From Oscillibacter sp. (lineage in GTDB: Bacteria; Bacillota; Clostridia; Oscillospirales; Oscillospiraceae), in contig JAAWIL010000131.1 in the NCBI GenBank assembly GCA_022796315.1, forward strand, positions 1 through 5,874: 5,874 nucleotides of DNA. Reading direction: 5' to 3'. Positions 1 to 4,673 of the stretch are shown piece after piece; positions within the stretch are counted from its first letter, which is position 1, and every line of letters begins with the position of its first letter. A model generated the notes under the pieces. It did no database searches and was not told where the DNA came from. It saw only the letters and a program-made list of their open reading frames with translations. The translations under genes were made by a program, and so were the position numbers.

Positions 1-39
1 AACGCCGCCGCAATCCTGGCGGATTGCAAGGGTTTTTAA
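1..39 (+). CDS. Possible C-terminal end of a gene cut by the window edge
   Basis: The first reading frame is open from the window edge and reads NAAAILADCKGF before a TAA stop. Eight of the 12 codons end in G or C, as in the neighbouring genes. Nothing in 12 residues identifies a family. The alternative is that this is non-coding sequence forming the hairpin listed separately. If real, the gene converges on the lipoprotein gene with about 60 bases between the two stops. Confidence 0.3.
   Translation, partial: NAAAILADCKGF
10..37 (+). terminator. Weak hairpin followed by a T run, possible terminator
   Basis: A perfect 7-bp stem (GCAATCC at 10-16 with GGATTGC at 21-27, loop TGGC) is followed, after AAGGG, by five Ts at 33-37. 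The five-base gap between stem and T run is too long for a standard intrinsic terminator, and the structure would overlap the last codons of the putative upstream gene. It could still end transcription before the convergent lipoprotein gene. Confidence 0.3.
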
Positions 40-98
40 CGAAGTCTGGACGGAAAATACGCCGCCAAGACGTGTGCGGGGAGATTCTAAACAGGCTC

Positions 99-602
99 TC
101 AGGTAAAGGCCTGGTTGAACACGTTCTCCAGGTCCCCCTGCTTGCCGTCCACGGCCACCAGAGCCACGCAGTTCCCCTGCCGCTGGACAGAGGCCTTCTT
201 CCAGGACTCAATGGACTCAGGATAGAACGCGCCGCCGATGTTCTCGTCGTCCCCCACCTGGTAGTCGATCCGGGCCTGGAAAATCTCCGCGGCCTTGTCC
301 GCGTCCTCCTCGGACTGGCACTTGACCAGGGCCACCTCGTTGGCCACGGCGGACATGGCCGCCGCTTTCACGATCATCTGCTCCGTCTCCAGCTCGCTGA
401 GGCCGGGGTAATACATCTCCAGCATCTCCCCCTCGATATCTATCATATAGCCCTCCGTCCACCAGTCGCAGACCGCCTCCATGGAGCTGTAGACTTCCGT
501 GAGATCCACGTCCGCAGTCTCCGGCTCCTTCTCCCCGCCGCCGCAGGCGGTCAGGGACAGGGCCAGCAGGCCTGCCAGTAAACATGTCGTCCATCGCTTC
601 AT
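99..602 (-). CDS. DUF4358-type secreted lipoprotein
   Basis: Predicted membrane-anchored lipoprotein of 167 residues, function unknown. The N-terminus MKRW is followed by a hydrophobic segment (about residues 6-19) ending in the lipobox LTAC, with Cys20 as the expected lipidated residue. A short linker rich in G, E, D and P follows (21-35). The mature domain has a pattern I recognise from DUF4358 proteins of Clostridia: YYPGLSELETEQM (64-76), a helix around AAAMSAVANEVALVKC (80-95), an acidic helix (98-112), then FYPESIESWKKA (127-138) and a terminal GNCVALVAVDG strand. The start is firm: AAGGAGG lies 7 bases before the ATG (plus-strand 610-616). Neither neighbour hints at a function, and the gene is divergent from the threonine aldolase gene. 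The family assignment is from memory of the pattern, not a search. Confidence 0.82.
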   Translation of the reverse strand: MKRWTTCLLAGLLALSLTACGGGEKEPETADVDLTEVYSSMEAVCDWWTEGYMIDIEGEMLEMYYPGLSELETEQMIVKAAAMSAVANEVALVKCQSEEDADKAAEIFQARIDYQVGDDENIGGAFYPESIESWKKASVQRQGNCVALVAVDGKQGDLENVFNQAFT

Positions 603-634
603 TGTTGTTCCTCCTTATGGTTTGTTCCTCTCAT

Positions 635-679
635 CAGACGGCGGCGCAGGGAAAAAAGTTCCCGTCTGGCGAAATTTCG
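635..679. promoter_or_regulatory. Hairpin and palindrome in the lipoprotein gene leader
   Basis: CAGACGG (635-641) pairs with CCGTCTG (662-668). Immediately beside it sits the perfect 10-base palindrome CGAAATTTCG (670-679). Both lie 33-77 bases before the lipoprotein start codon, so they would be in its 5' leader or at its promoter. I see no convincing -35/-10 pair on the minus strand. The best -10 is CATACT, read on the minus strand just upstream, with a poor -35. Confidence 0.3.
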
Positions 680-779
680 TTTGTTCTCTCCTGTGTGCCG
701 CATGTCGTAGTATGGCCGGTTTCGGGCAGCTTCCCACTGTACGTCTTTCCTGCGCCCACGGTACTTTGAGAATTGCCTC

Positions 780-808
780 TTGCATTTATACAGGAACCGC
801 GCTATGAT
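780..808 (+). promoter_or_regulatory. Candidate sigma-A promoter for the threonine aldolase gene
   Basis: TTGCAT (780-785) and TATGAT (803-808) are separated by 17 bases. The -10 matches the consensus at five of six positions; the -35 keeps the TTG core only. Transcription would begin near 815, giving a leader of about 36 bases. A competing -10, TATACA at 787-792, has only a poorly spaced -35 (TTGAGA, 15-base spacer). Confidence 0.45.
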
Positions 809-850
809 TTCAACATCAATTTGTTACTTTTCTGAAAGCGGTGAAATTTT

Positions 851-1870
851 ATGTACAGCTTCCGCAACGACTACAGCGAAGGGGCCCATCCGAAGATCAT
901 CCAGGCCCTGACAGACACCAACTTCCAGCAGACCTGCGGCTACGGCCTGGACCCCCTCTGCCAGCAGGCCGCCAATACCATCCGCCGTCTCTGCCAGGCC
1001 CCGGCGGCTGACGTCCACTTCCTGGCCGGCGGCACCCAGACCAACCTCACGGCCATCGCCTCCCTCCTCCGGCCCTATGAGGCGGTGATCGCCGCCTCCA
1101 CCGGCCACGTGAACGTCCACGAGACCGGCGCCATCGAAGCCACCGGCCACAAGGTCTGCGCCGTTCCCACCCCGGACGGCAAGCTGACGCCGGAGCTGGC
1201 GGAGTCCGCCGCCGGGGACCGTCAGGAGCACATGGTCTACCCCCGGATGGTCTACGTCTCCGATACCACGGAGGTGGGCACCGTCTACACCAAGGCGGAG
1301 CTGACCGCCCTCCGGCAGTACTGCGACCGGCACGGGATGCTGCTCTACCTGGACGGCGCCCGTCTGGGCTCCGCCCTGGCCTCTCCGGAAAACGACCTGA
1401 CCCTGCCGGAGATCGCCGCCCTGACGGATGCCTTCTACATCGGCGGCACCAAAAACGGCGCCCTGTTTGGCGAGGCGCTGGTCCTCGCCTCCCCCGACCC
1501 CCACTTCCGCTGGCACCTGAAGCAGCGGGGCGCGATGCTGGCCAAGGGCCGGCTGCTGGGCCTCCAGTTCCAGGCCCTGCTGGAGGACGGCCTCTATCTG
1601 GAACTGGCCCGCCACGCCAACGAGGCGGCCTTCCGCCTCCGGGACGGCCTGGCCGCCCGGAAGATCCCCTTCCTGGTGGACTCCCCTTCCAACCAGCAGT
1701 TCCCGATCCTGCCCAACACCGCCGTGCAGCGGCTCCAGGACCTGGGCTACGCCTTCGAGATCCAGCAGGCCATGGACCCGGACCACACCTGCATCCGCCT
1801 GGTCACCAGCTGGGCCACGCCGGACTCCGCCGTGGAGGACTTCCTCCGGGATCTCCCCGCCTGCCTGTAA
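851..1870 (+). CDS. Threonine aldolase family PLP-dependent enzyme (low-specificity L-threonine aldolase-like)
   Basis: Fold-type I PLP enzyme of the beta-eliminating lyase/threonine aldolase family (GLY1/ltaE type). The expected reaction is cytosolic cleavage of L-threonine or L-allo-threonine to glycine and acetaldehyde. The 339 residues match the family's usual length. Visible hallmarks are the start MYSFRNDYSEGAHP, the cofactor phosphate loop AGGTQTN (59-65), His86 in STGHVNVHETGA as the likely ring-stacking residue, YLDGARLGSAL (166-176) with Asp168 and Arg171, and GGTKNG (198-203) with Lys201 as the Schiff-base lysine. The start fits the family N-terminus and has a partial ribosome site, AGCGGTGA, ending 6 bases before the ATG. 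The gene appears monocistronic, with its own promoter candidate and a hairpin after the stop. Family is confident; substrate is not, because related enzymes act on other beta-hydroxy amino acids, so I give no symbol. Confidence 0.9.
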   Translation: MYSFRNDYSEGAHPKIIQALTDTNFQQTCGYGLDPLCQQAANTIRRLCQAPAADVHFLAGGTQTNLTAIASLLRPYEAVIAASTGHVNVHETGAIEATGHKVCAVPTPDGKLTPELAESAAGDRQEHMVYPRMVYVSDTTEVGTVYTKAELTALRQYCDRHGMLLYLDGARLGSALASPENDLTLPEIAALTDAFYIGGTKNGALFGEALVLASPDPHFRWHLKQRGAMLAKGRLLGLQFQALLEDGLYLELARHANEAAFRLRDGLAARKIPFLVDSPSNQQFPILPNTAVQRLQDLGYAFEIQQAMDPDHTCIRLVTSWATPDSAVEDFLRDLPACL

Positions 1871-1886
1871 TCTTTTCCGTCCGTAG

Positions 1887-1923
1887 ACGCTCCCCTGAAA
1901 ACCGCCGGTTTCCAGGGGAGCGT
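1887..1923. terminator. Strong hairpin after the threonine aldolase gene
   Basis: ACGCTCCCCTG (1887-1897) pairs perfectly with CAGGGGAGCGT (1913-1923). Inside, AAACC (1899-1903) pairs with GGTTT (1907-1911), leaving one A/C mismatch and a 3-base loop. It begins 17 bases after the stop codon, where a terminator is expected, but no T run follows on either strand. It may therefore be a 3'-end stabiliser or a non-canonical terminator. Confidence 0.5.
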
Positions 1924-1992
1924 TCCGCGCCGGAACCGGGCGGGAACGCCATTCCGAACATGCGCAAAACGCGCGAAGCGCGGCGCCCTCTC

Positions 1993-2010
1993 CGGAAGAC
2001 GCGTCTTCCG
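1993..2010. promoter_or_regulatory. Perfect 18-base palindrome, possible operator
   Basis: CGGAAGACGCGTCTTCCG is a perfect 18-base palindrome with no spacer. It lies 46 bases upstream of the small gene at 2057, and a regulator dimer could bind there. Shorter hairpins precede it: GTTCCG/CGGAAC (1922-1936) and CGCGC/GCGCG (1970-1982). I see no convincing promoter between here and the small gene. Confidence 0.3.
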
Positions 2011-2056
2011 CGCATATTCCGCCGGATTCCGCACATCCTGACACCGGGGTGATGAT

Positions 2057-2230
2057 ATGCCAAAAGCGGAAAACAACCGTTCCAGCCAAACACCGGTCCT
2101 GCGCCTGGAGCCGGAAAAACGCCTTTGCCCCGCCTTTGACCCGGTGACCATCGCGGAATTCCCGGTGGCCTCCCCGAAAGAGATGGGCTTTCGCGTCCTG
2201 GACAACTTCTGTGAGGAGCACATCCAGTAA
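2057..2230 (+). CDS. Small 57-residue protein of unknown function
   Basis: This is an open frame of 57 codons plus TAA, starting MPKAENNRSS and ending FCEEHIQ. I do not recognise a family. Support for coding: about 75% of its codons end in G or C, like the neighbours. The ATG is the only start codon in its frame after a stop at 2039. A partial ribosome site, CGGGGTGA (2045-2052), is well placed. A strong hairpin follows about 38 bases after the stop. The peptide has a polar, proline-containing first half (residues 1-30) and a more regular second half with IAEFPVASPKEMGFRVLDNF. It has two cysteines (24 and 52), no signal peptide and no membrane segment. It could be a small cytosolic protein or the remnant of a larger gene. 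It has no identified promoter and could be read through from the threonine aldolase gene. Confidence 0.55.
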   Translation: MPKAENNRSSQTPVLRLEPEKRLCPAFDPVTIAEFPVASPKEMGFRVLDNFCEEHIQ

Positions 2231-2267
2231 ACCGCGGCGGTCCGGCTGGGCCGTCCGGCCATTGTGG

Positions 2268-2300
2268 ATGCCGGGAACGTCTTACAGGCGTTCCCGGCAT
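2268..2300. terminator. Strong hairpin after the small gene
   Basis: ATGCCGGGAACG (2268-2279) pairs perfectly over 12 bp with CGTTCCCGGCAT (2289-2300) around the 9-base loop TCTTACAGG. TGG (2265-2267) can add to the stem after a TCT bulge. As with the hairpin behind the threonine aldolase gene, no proper T run follows (TCTCCATCC). It lies between the small gene and the next promoter, so it probably marks a transcript end. Confidence 0.5.
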
Positions 2301-2359
2301 TCTCCATCCAACTCCTGAGCCCCCGCCCGTTTTTGCCGGGAAGCGGTCCCCTGCGCCGG

Positions 2360-2388
2360 TTGCCTTTTCCCTTTTTTCGTGGTAAAAT
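2360..2388 (+). promoter_or_regulatory. Sigma-A-type promoter for the 219-residue protein gene
   Basis: TTGCCT (2360-2365) and TAAAAT (2383-2388) are spaced by exactly 17 bases, with a T-rich spacer. The -35 matches the consensus at four of six positions and the -10 at five. Transcription would start near 2395, 40 bases before the start codon. Confidence 0.65.
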
Positions 2389-2398
2389 GACTCTGGTT

Positions 2399-2424
2399 CC
2401 GCCGGCCTCCGGCGGCCAAGGAGG
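2399..2424 (+). promoter_or_regulatory. Leader stem-loop directly before a strong ribosome site
   Basis: CCGCCGG (2399-2405) pairs with CCGGCGG (2409-2415) around a CCT loop. It is followed after two bases by AAGGAGG (2418-2424). The predicted transcript would begin a few bases before this stem, placing it at the very 5' end of the message. Spacing from AAGGAGG to the ATG at 2436 is 11 bases, longer than usual. The in-frame ATG at 2454 is too far from it. Confidence 0.5.
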
Positions 2425-2435
2425 TCATTTGATTC

Positions 2436-3095
2436 ATGTTAAATCTCACACCAATGAAAACCCTGTACGAAAGTCCCCTGCCGCCCATGTGCCTGACGGA
2501 CTACGACGCCATGAGCAAGTTCCTCAACAGCGGCGCCCAGCGCTGCAAGACCTCGGGCCGAAACTTCGACCTGTTCCTGGACTGGGTGATTCACGCGCTG
2601 CTGTCCAGTCTCACCGCCGACAGCGCCTCCCGGATCTTCCTGCCCAAGACGAAGACGGCCCCCTTCGAGCTGGATGCCCTGCTGCCCATCTCCACCCTGC
2701 CCTCCTCCGGCCGCAAGCGGGTCCAGCTGCGGGAGACGCACCTGATCGCCCCGGTCTGGAACAACACCGACCTGGGCCTGGCCCTGGAGGCCTTCTATGA
2801 CAGCGGTTTCCAGGATGTCAAAATCGACCATCCTTTTGGCGGGGCCTACATCGAAGAGCTGAAGCTGGCCATCATCGACTCCCCCTCCGACGTGGACCTG
2901 CTCCACGTGCTGCGGACGTGGCACCGGGGCAGCATCTCCCTGGAGTCCTACTCCCTGCGCAAGCTGGCGCCCCTCCTCAGCACCGACGGGGAGAACTGGT
3001 ACCTCCAGCAGAACGGACAGGAGCTGACGGAGCCTGTGCTGGAGCCCCGGATGGCGGCTCTCTACAACTGCGCCCTGCGGCGCTACGGCTGCTGA
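2436..3095 (+). CDS. Hypothetical protein, 219 residues
   Basis: I do not recognise this family. The protein has no signal peptide, lipobox or clear membrane helix, so it is probably cytosolic. A helical N-terminal part includes TDYDAMSKFLNSG (21-33) and FDLFLDWVIHALLSSL (44-59). A basic stretch, KRVQLRETHLIAPVWNN (94-110), precedes an acidic-amphipathic section with LGLALEAFYDSGFQDVKI (113-130). The C-terminal third includes an SDVDLLHVLRTWHRGS segment (151-166) and NWYLQQNGQELTEPVLEPRMAALYNC around 187-212. Codon use matches the neighbours, which supports a real gene. A TTGCCT/TAAAAT promoter and an AAGGAGG site precede it and a weak terminator follows, so it looks monocistronic. The neighbourhood (threonine aldolase upstream, serC downstream) gives no firm functional clue. 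MKTL at residue 7 is an alternative start, less favoured by ribosome-site spacing. Confidence 0.85.
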   Translation: MLNLTPMKTLYESPLPPMCLTDYDAMSKFLNSGAQRCKTSGRNFDLFLDWVIHALLSSLTADSASRIFLPKTKTAPFELDALLPISTLPSSGRKRVQLRETHLIAPVWNNTDLGLALEAFYDSGFQDVKIDHPFGGAYIEELKLAIIDSPSDVDLLHVLRTWHRGSISLESYSLRKLAPLLSTDGENWYLQQNGQELTEPVLEPRMAALYNCALRRYGC

Positions 3096-3177
3096 CCCGG
3101 TCTCCGCCGTCAATTTTTCCATAAATTCAGTTTATTTCCGGAAATTCTGTGGCTCTTTTACACAAATAAGCAAATAC

Positions 3178-3210
3178 TTTTTCAGCACTACTGAAAAATC
3201 TTTTTATTTT
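3178..3210 (+). terminator. Weak intrinsic terminator after the hypothetical gene
   Basis: TTTTTCAG (3178-3185) pairs with CTGAAAAA (3191-3198) around CACTA, followed by TCTTTTTATTTT. The T tract is good, but the 8-bp stem is mostly A-T and so not very stable. It sits 82 bases after the stop codon and just before the serC promoter. The perfect palindrome ATTTCCGGAAAT at 3134-3145 lies between, with no evident role. Confidence 0.5.
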
Positions 3211-3212
3211 GG

Positions 3213-3241
3213 TTGATTCTCCCAGCAGACTGTCGTATACT
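3213..3241 (+). promoter_or_regulatory. Sigma-A-type promoter for serC (probably serC-serA)
   Basis: TTGATT (3213-3218) and TATACT (3236-3241) are separated by 17 bases, and both hexamers are close to consensus. Transcription would begin near 3248, giving a leader of about 77 bases before serC. The region is AT-rich compared with the rest of the window. No T-box motif or known serine-related riboswitch is evident in the leader. Confidence 0.7.
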
Positions 3242-3255
3242 AACGACAAGACAGT
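3229..3255. promoter_or_regulatory. Overlapping inverted repeats on the serC -10 region, possible operator
   Basis: TGTCGT (3231-3236) and ACGACA (3243-3248) form a 6-6-6 inverted repeat spanning the -10 hexamer. A second pair, ACTGTC (3229-3234) and GACAGT (3250-3255), overlaps it with a different centre. This position is where a repressor would block RNA polymerase. The regulator is not identifiable from the window. Confidence 0.4.
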
Positions 3256-3324
3256 TCTCCGCCCTGGGCCTTCCATCGCGCTCCATCCATCTCTCAAATT
3301 CTGTATTATAAGGAGGAACTCGCA

Positions 3325-4407
3325 ATGAAATACGGCCGCACCTATAACTTTTCCGCCGGCCCTGCCATGATGCCGGAACCTGTTCTGGAGGAGATCGCCG
3401 CCGAGATGCTGAACTATCGCGGCAGCGGCATGTGCGTCATGGAGATGAGCCACCGCTCCAAGGTCTTCCAGCAGATCCGGGACGAGGCCGAGGCGGATCT
3501 CCGCAAGCTCATGGGCGTCCCCGACAACTACAAGGTCCTCTTTATCCAGGGCGGCGGCACGGTGCAGTTCGCCATGGTGGCCATGAACCTGATGCGGAAC
3601 GGCACGGCCTGCTATGTGGAGACCGGCGCCTGGTCCAAGAAGGCCATCGCCGAGGCGAAGAAGTACGGCGAGGTGCAGATCGCGGCCTCCTCCGCCGACA
3701 AGAATTTTTCCTATATTCCCGACTGCTCCAACCTGGACATCCCGGACAACGCCGACTACGTCTATATCTGCGAGAACGAAACCATCAACGGCACCACATA
3801 TTTCACGCTTCCAAACACCAAGGGCAAGCTCCTGGTATCGGACCAGTCCTCCATGTTCCTCTCCCGCCCCTGCGACGTGGAGAAGTACGGCCTGATCTGG
3901 GCCGGCGTGCAGAAAAACGTGGGCCCCGCCGGAATGGCGGTGGTCATCATCCGGGAAGACCTGCTGCGGGATGACCTGCCCAAGTTCGTCCCCACCTATA
4001 TGAGCTACAAGACCCACGCGGACAACGACTCCCTGTACAACACCCCCAACTGCTGGGCCATCTACTGCTGCGGCAAGGTCTTCAAGTATCTTCTGGACCA
4101 CGGCGGCCTGGAGGCGCAGAACGCCCGCAACGAGGAGAAGGCCAAGATCCTCTACGACTTCCTGGACAGCAGCAAGCTCTTCACCGGCGCGGTGGAGAAG
4201 AAGGACCGCTCCCTCATGAACGTGCCCTTCGTCACCCCCAGCAAGGAGCAGGACGCCGACGTGGTGGCCGCCTCCAAAGCCGCAGGCTTTGATAATCTCA
4301 AGGGGCACAAAAGCGTAGGCGGCCTCCGGGCCTCCATCTATAACGCCATGCCCAAGGAGGGCGTGGAGGCTCTGGTGGAGTTCCTGAAGGAATACGAGAG
4401 CAGGTAA
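3325..4407 (+). CDS. serC: Phosphoserine aminotransferase
   Basis: Cytosolic PLP enzyme that transfers an amino group from glutamate to 3-phosphohydroxypyruvate, giving O-phosphoserine, the second step of serine synthesis. At 360 residues it matches the usual SerC length of about 360. Family motifs run in order: NFSAGPAMMPEPVL (8-21), MSHRSK (41-46), QGGGTVQFA (75-83), TGAWSKKA (100-107), YICENETINGT (147-157), VSDQSS (171-176) with Asp173 for the pyridine nitrogen, AGVQKNVGPAG (193-203) with Lys197 as the Schiff-base lysine, YNTPNCW (238-244) and GHKSVGGLRASIYNAMP (327-343) with the substrate-binding arginine. The start fits the family and has AAGGAGG 8 bases upstream. The usual NTPPT motif reads NTPNC here, and the segment carries three cysteines (243, 248, 249), a minor oddity. 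It probably forms an operon with the dehydrogenase gene that follows. Confidence 0.97.
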   Translation: MKYGRTYNFSAGPAMMPEPVLEEIAAEMLNYRGSGMCVMEMSHRSKVFQQIRDEAEADLRKLMGVPDNYKVLFIQGGGTVQFAMVAMNLMRNGTACYVETGAWSKKAIAEAKKYGEVQIAASSADKNFSYIPDCSNLDIPDNADYVYICENETINGTTYFTLPNTKGKLLVSDQSSMFLSRPCDVEKYGLIWAGVQKNVGPAGMAVVIIREDLLRDDLPKFVPTYMSYKTHADNDSLYNTPNCWAIYCCGKVFKYLLDHGGLEAQNARNEEKAKILYDFLDSSKLFTGAVEKKDRSLMNVPFVTPSKEQDADVVAASKAAGFDNLKGHKSVGGLRASIYNAMPKEGVEALVEFLKEYESR

Positions 4408-4602
4408 AGAGGGGACTTCGTCCCCCCTTTAGATCCCCCCCACCAGTCTGCGGACTGGTGACGCCGCCCCGGGCGGCTGGAGTCGCGGTATTTTTGCCAC
4501 GCGCATGTCGCGGCAAAAATGATTTCAATTTATTTTCCGCTAAAAGCGGAAAACCAGGGGCTTGCCCCTGGACCCCTTCCGGGTCGCCGGACATACCTGT
4601 CC
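4406..4602. repeat. Dense hairpin array between serC and serA
   Basis: At least seven inverted repeats lie almost end to end: 4406-4430 (GGGGAC/GTCCCC core, extended by AAAG/CTTT), 4441-4460 (CACCAGTC/GACTGGTG), 4463-4477 (GCCGCCC/GGGCGGC), 4490-4520 (ATTTTTGCC/GGCAAAAAT), 4533-4553 (TTTTCCGC/GCGGAAAA), 4554-4571 (CCAGGGGC/GCCCCTGG) and 4571-4585 (GACCC/GGGTC). A further one, GGACA/TGTCC, is at 4589-4602. The stretch has no credible gene. It looks like an intergenic palindromic element of a kind often dispersed through genomes, but that is inference. It could weaken or process the message between serC and serA, or stabilise the serC part. The first hairpin lies right at the serC stop but lacks a T run after it. 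Confidence 0.6.
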
Positions 4603-4664
4603 CCCAATGGGTATGAGGAAGCCGACGGCAGCGCCCCTGGGGTGCGCTGCAACAAAGAAAGGGG
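4589..4664 (+). promoter_or_regulatory. Structured leader and ribosome site of serA
   Basis: Two pairings compete: GGACA (4589-4593) with TGTCC (4598-4602), or CATACC (4592-4597) with GGTATG (4610-4615). A strong stem follows, GCAGCGC (4628-4634) with GCGCTGC (4644-4650), and ends 7 bases before the ribosome site AAAGGGG (4658-4664). The ribosome site is 9 bases from the serA ATG. Mutually exclusive pairings suggest possible regulation, but GC-rich sequence readily produces such matches. Confidence 0.35.
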
Positions 4665-4673
4665 TATGGCACT

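Noticed and set aside
24..581. Plus-strand open frame opposite the lipoprotein gene
   Set aside because: It starts at a TTG inside a hairpin without a ribosome site. The minus strand encodes a signal peptide with lipobox and has AAGGAGG upstream.
499..807. Plus-strand open frames in the divergent intergenic region
   Set aside because: They overlap the lipoprotein signal-peptide region, lack a ribosome site and give no recognisable protein; the region is better read as regulatory.
824..2221. Long minus-strand open frame (465 codons) across the threonine aldolase gene
   Set aside because: It is the antisense shadow of a gene with strong G/C third positions. The translation is low-complexity, rich in G, A, V and Q, with no recognisable motif, while the plus strand has a complete family protein.
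2439..3122. Minus-strand open frame opposite the 219-residue protein gene
   Set aside because: The plus strand has the promoter, AAGGAGG site and balanced amino acid composition. The minus translation is repetitive in V, G and Q and has no ribosome site.
3157..3178. Second promoter TTTACA ... AATACT upstream of serC
   Set aside because: The spacer is only about 10 bases, far from 17, and the TTGATT/TATACT pair downstream is much better.
3096..3324. T-box or riboswitch in the serC leader
   Set aside because: The leader after the predicted start is only about 77 bases and lacks the T-box consensus or any riboswitch core I can recognise.
3127..4308. Minus-strand open frame (393 codons) opposite serC
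   Set aside because: It is an antisense shadow of serC, with runs of V, G, L and H and no family motifs. It also runs through the serC promoter and terminator region.
4406..4650. CRISPR-like array
   Set aside because: The inverted repeats differ in sequence from one another and there are no regularly spaced direct repeats with unique spacers.
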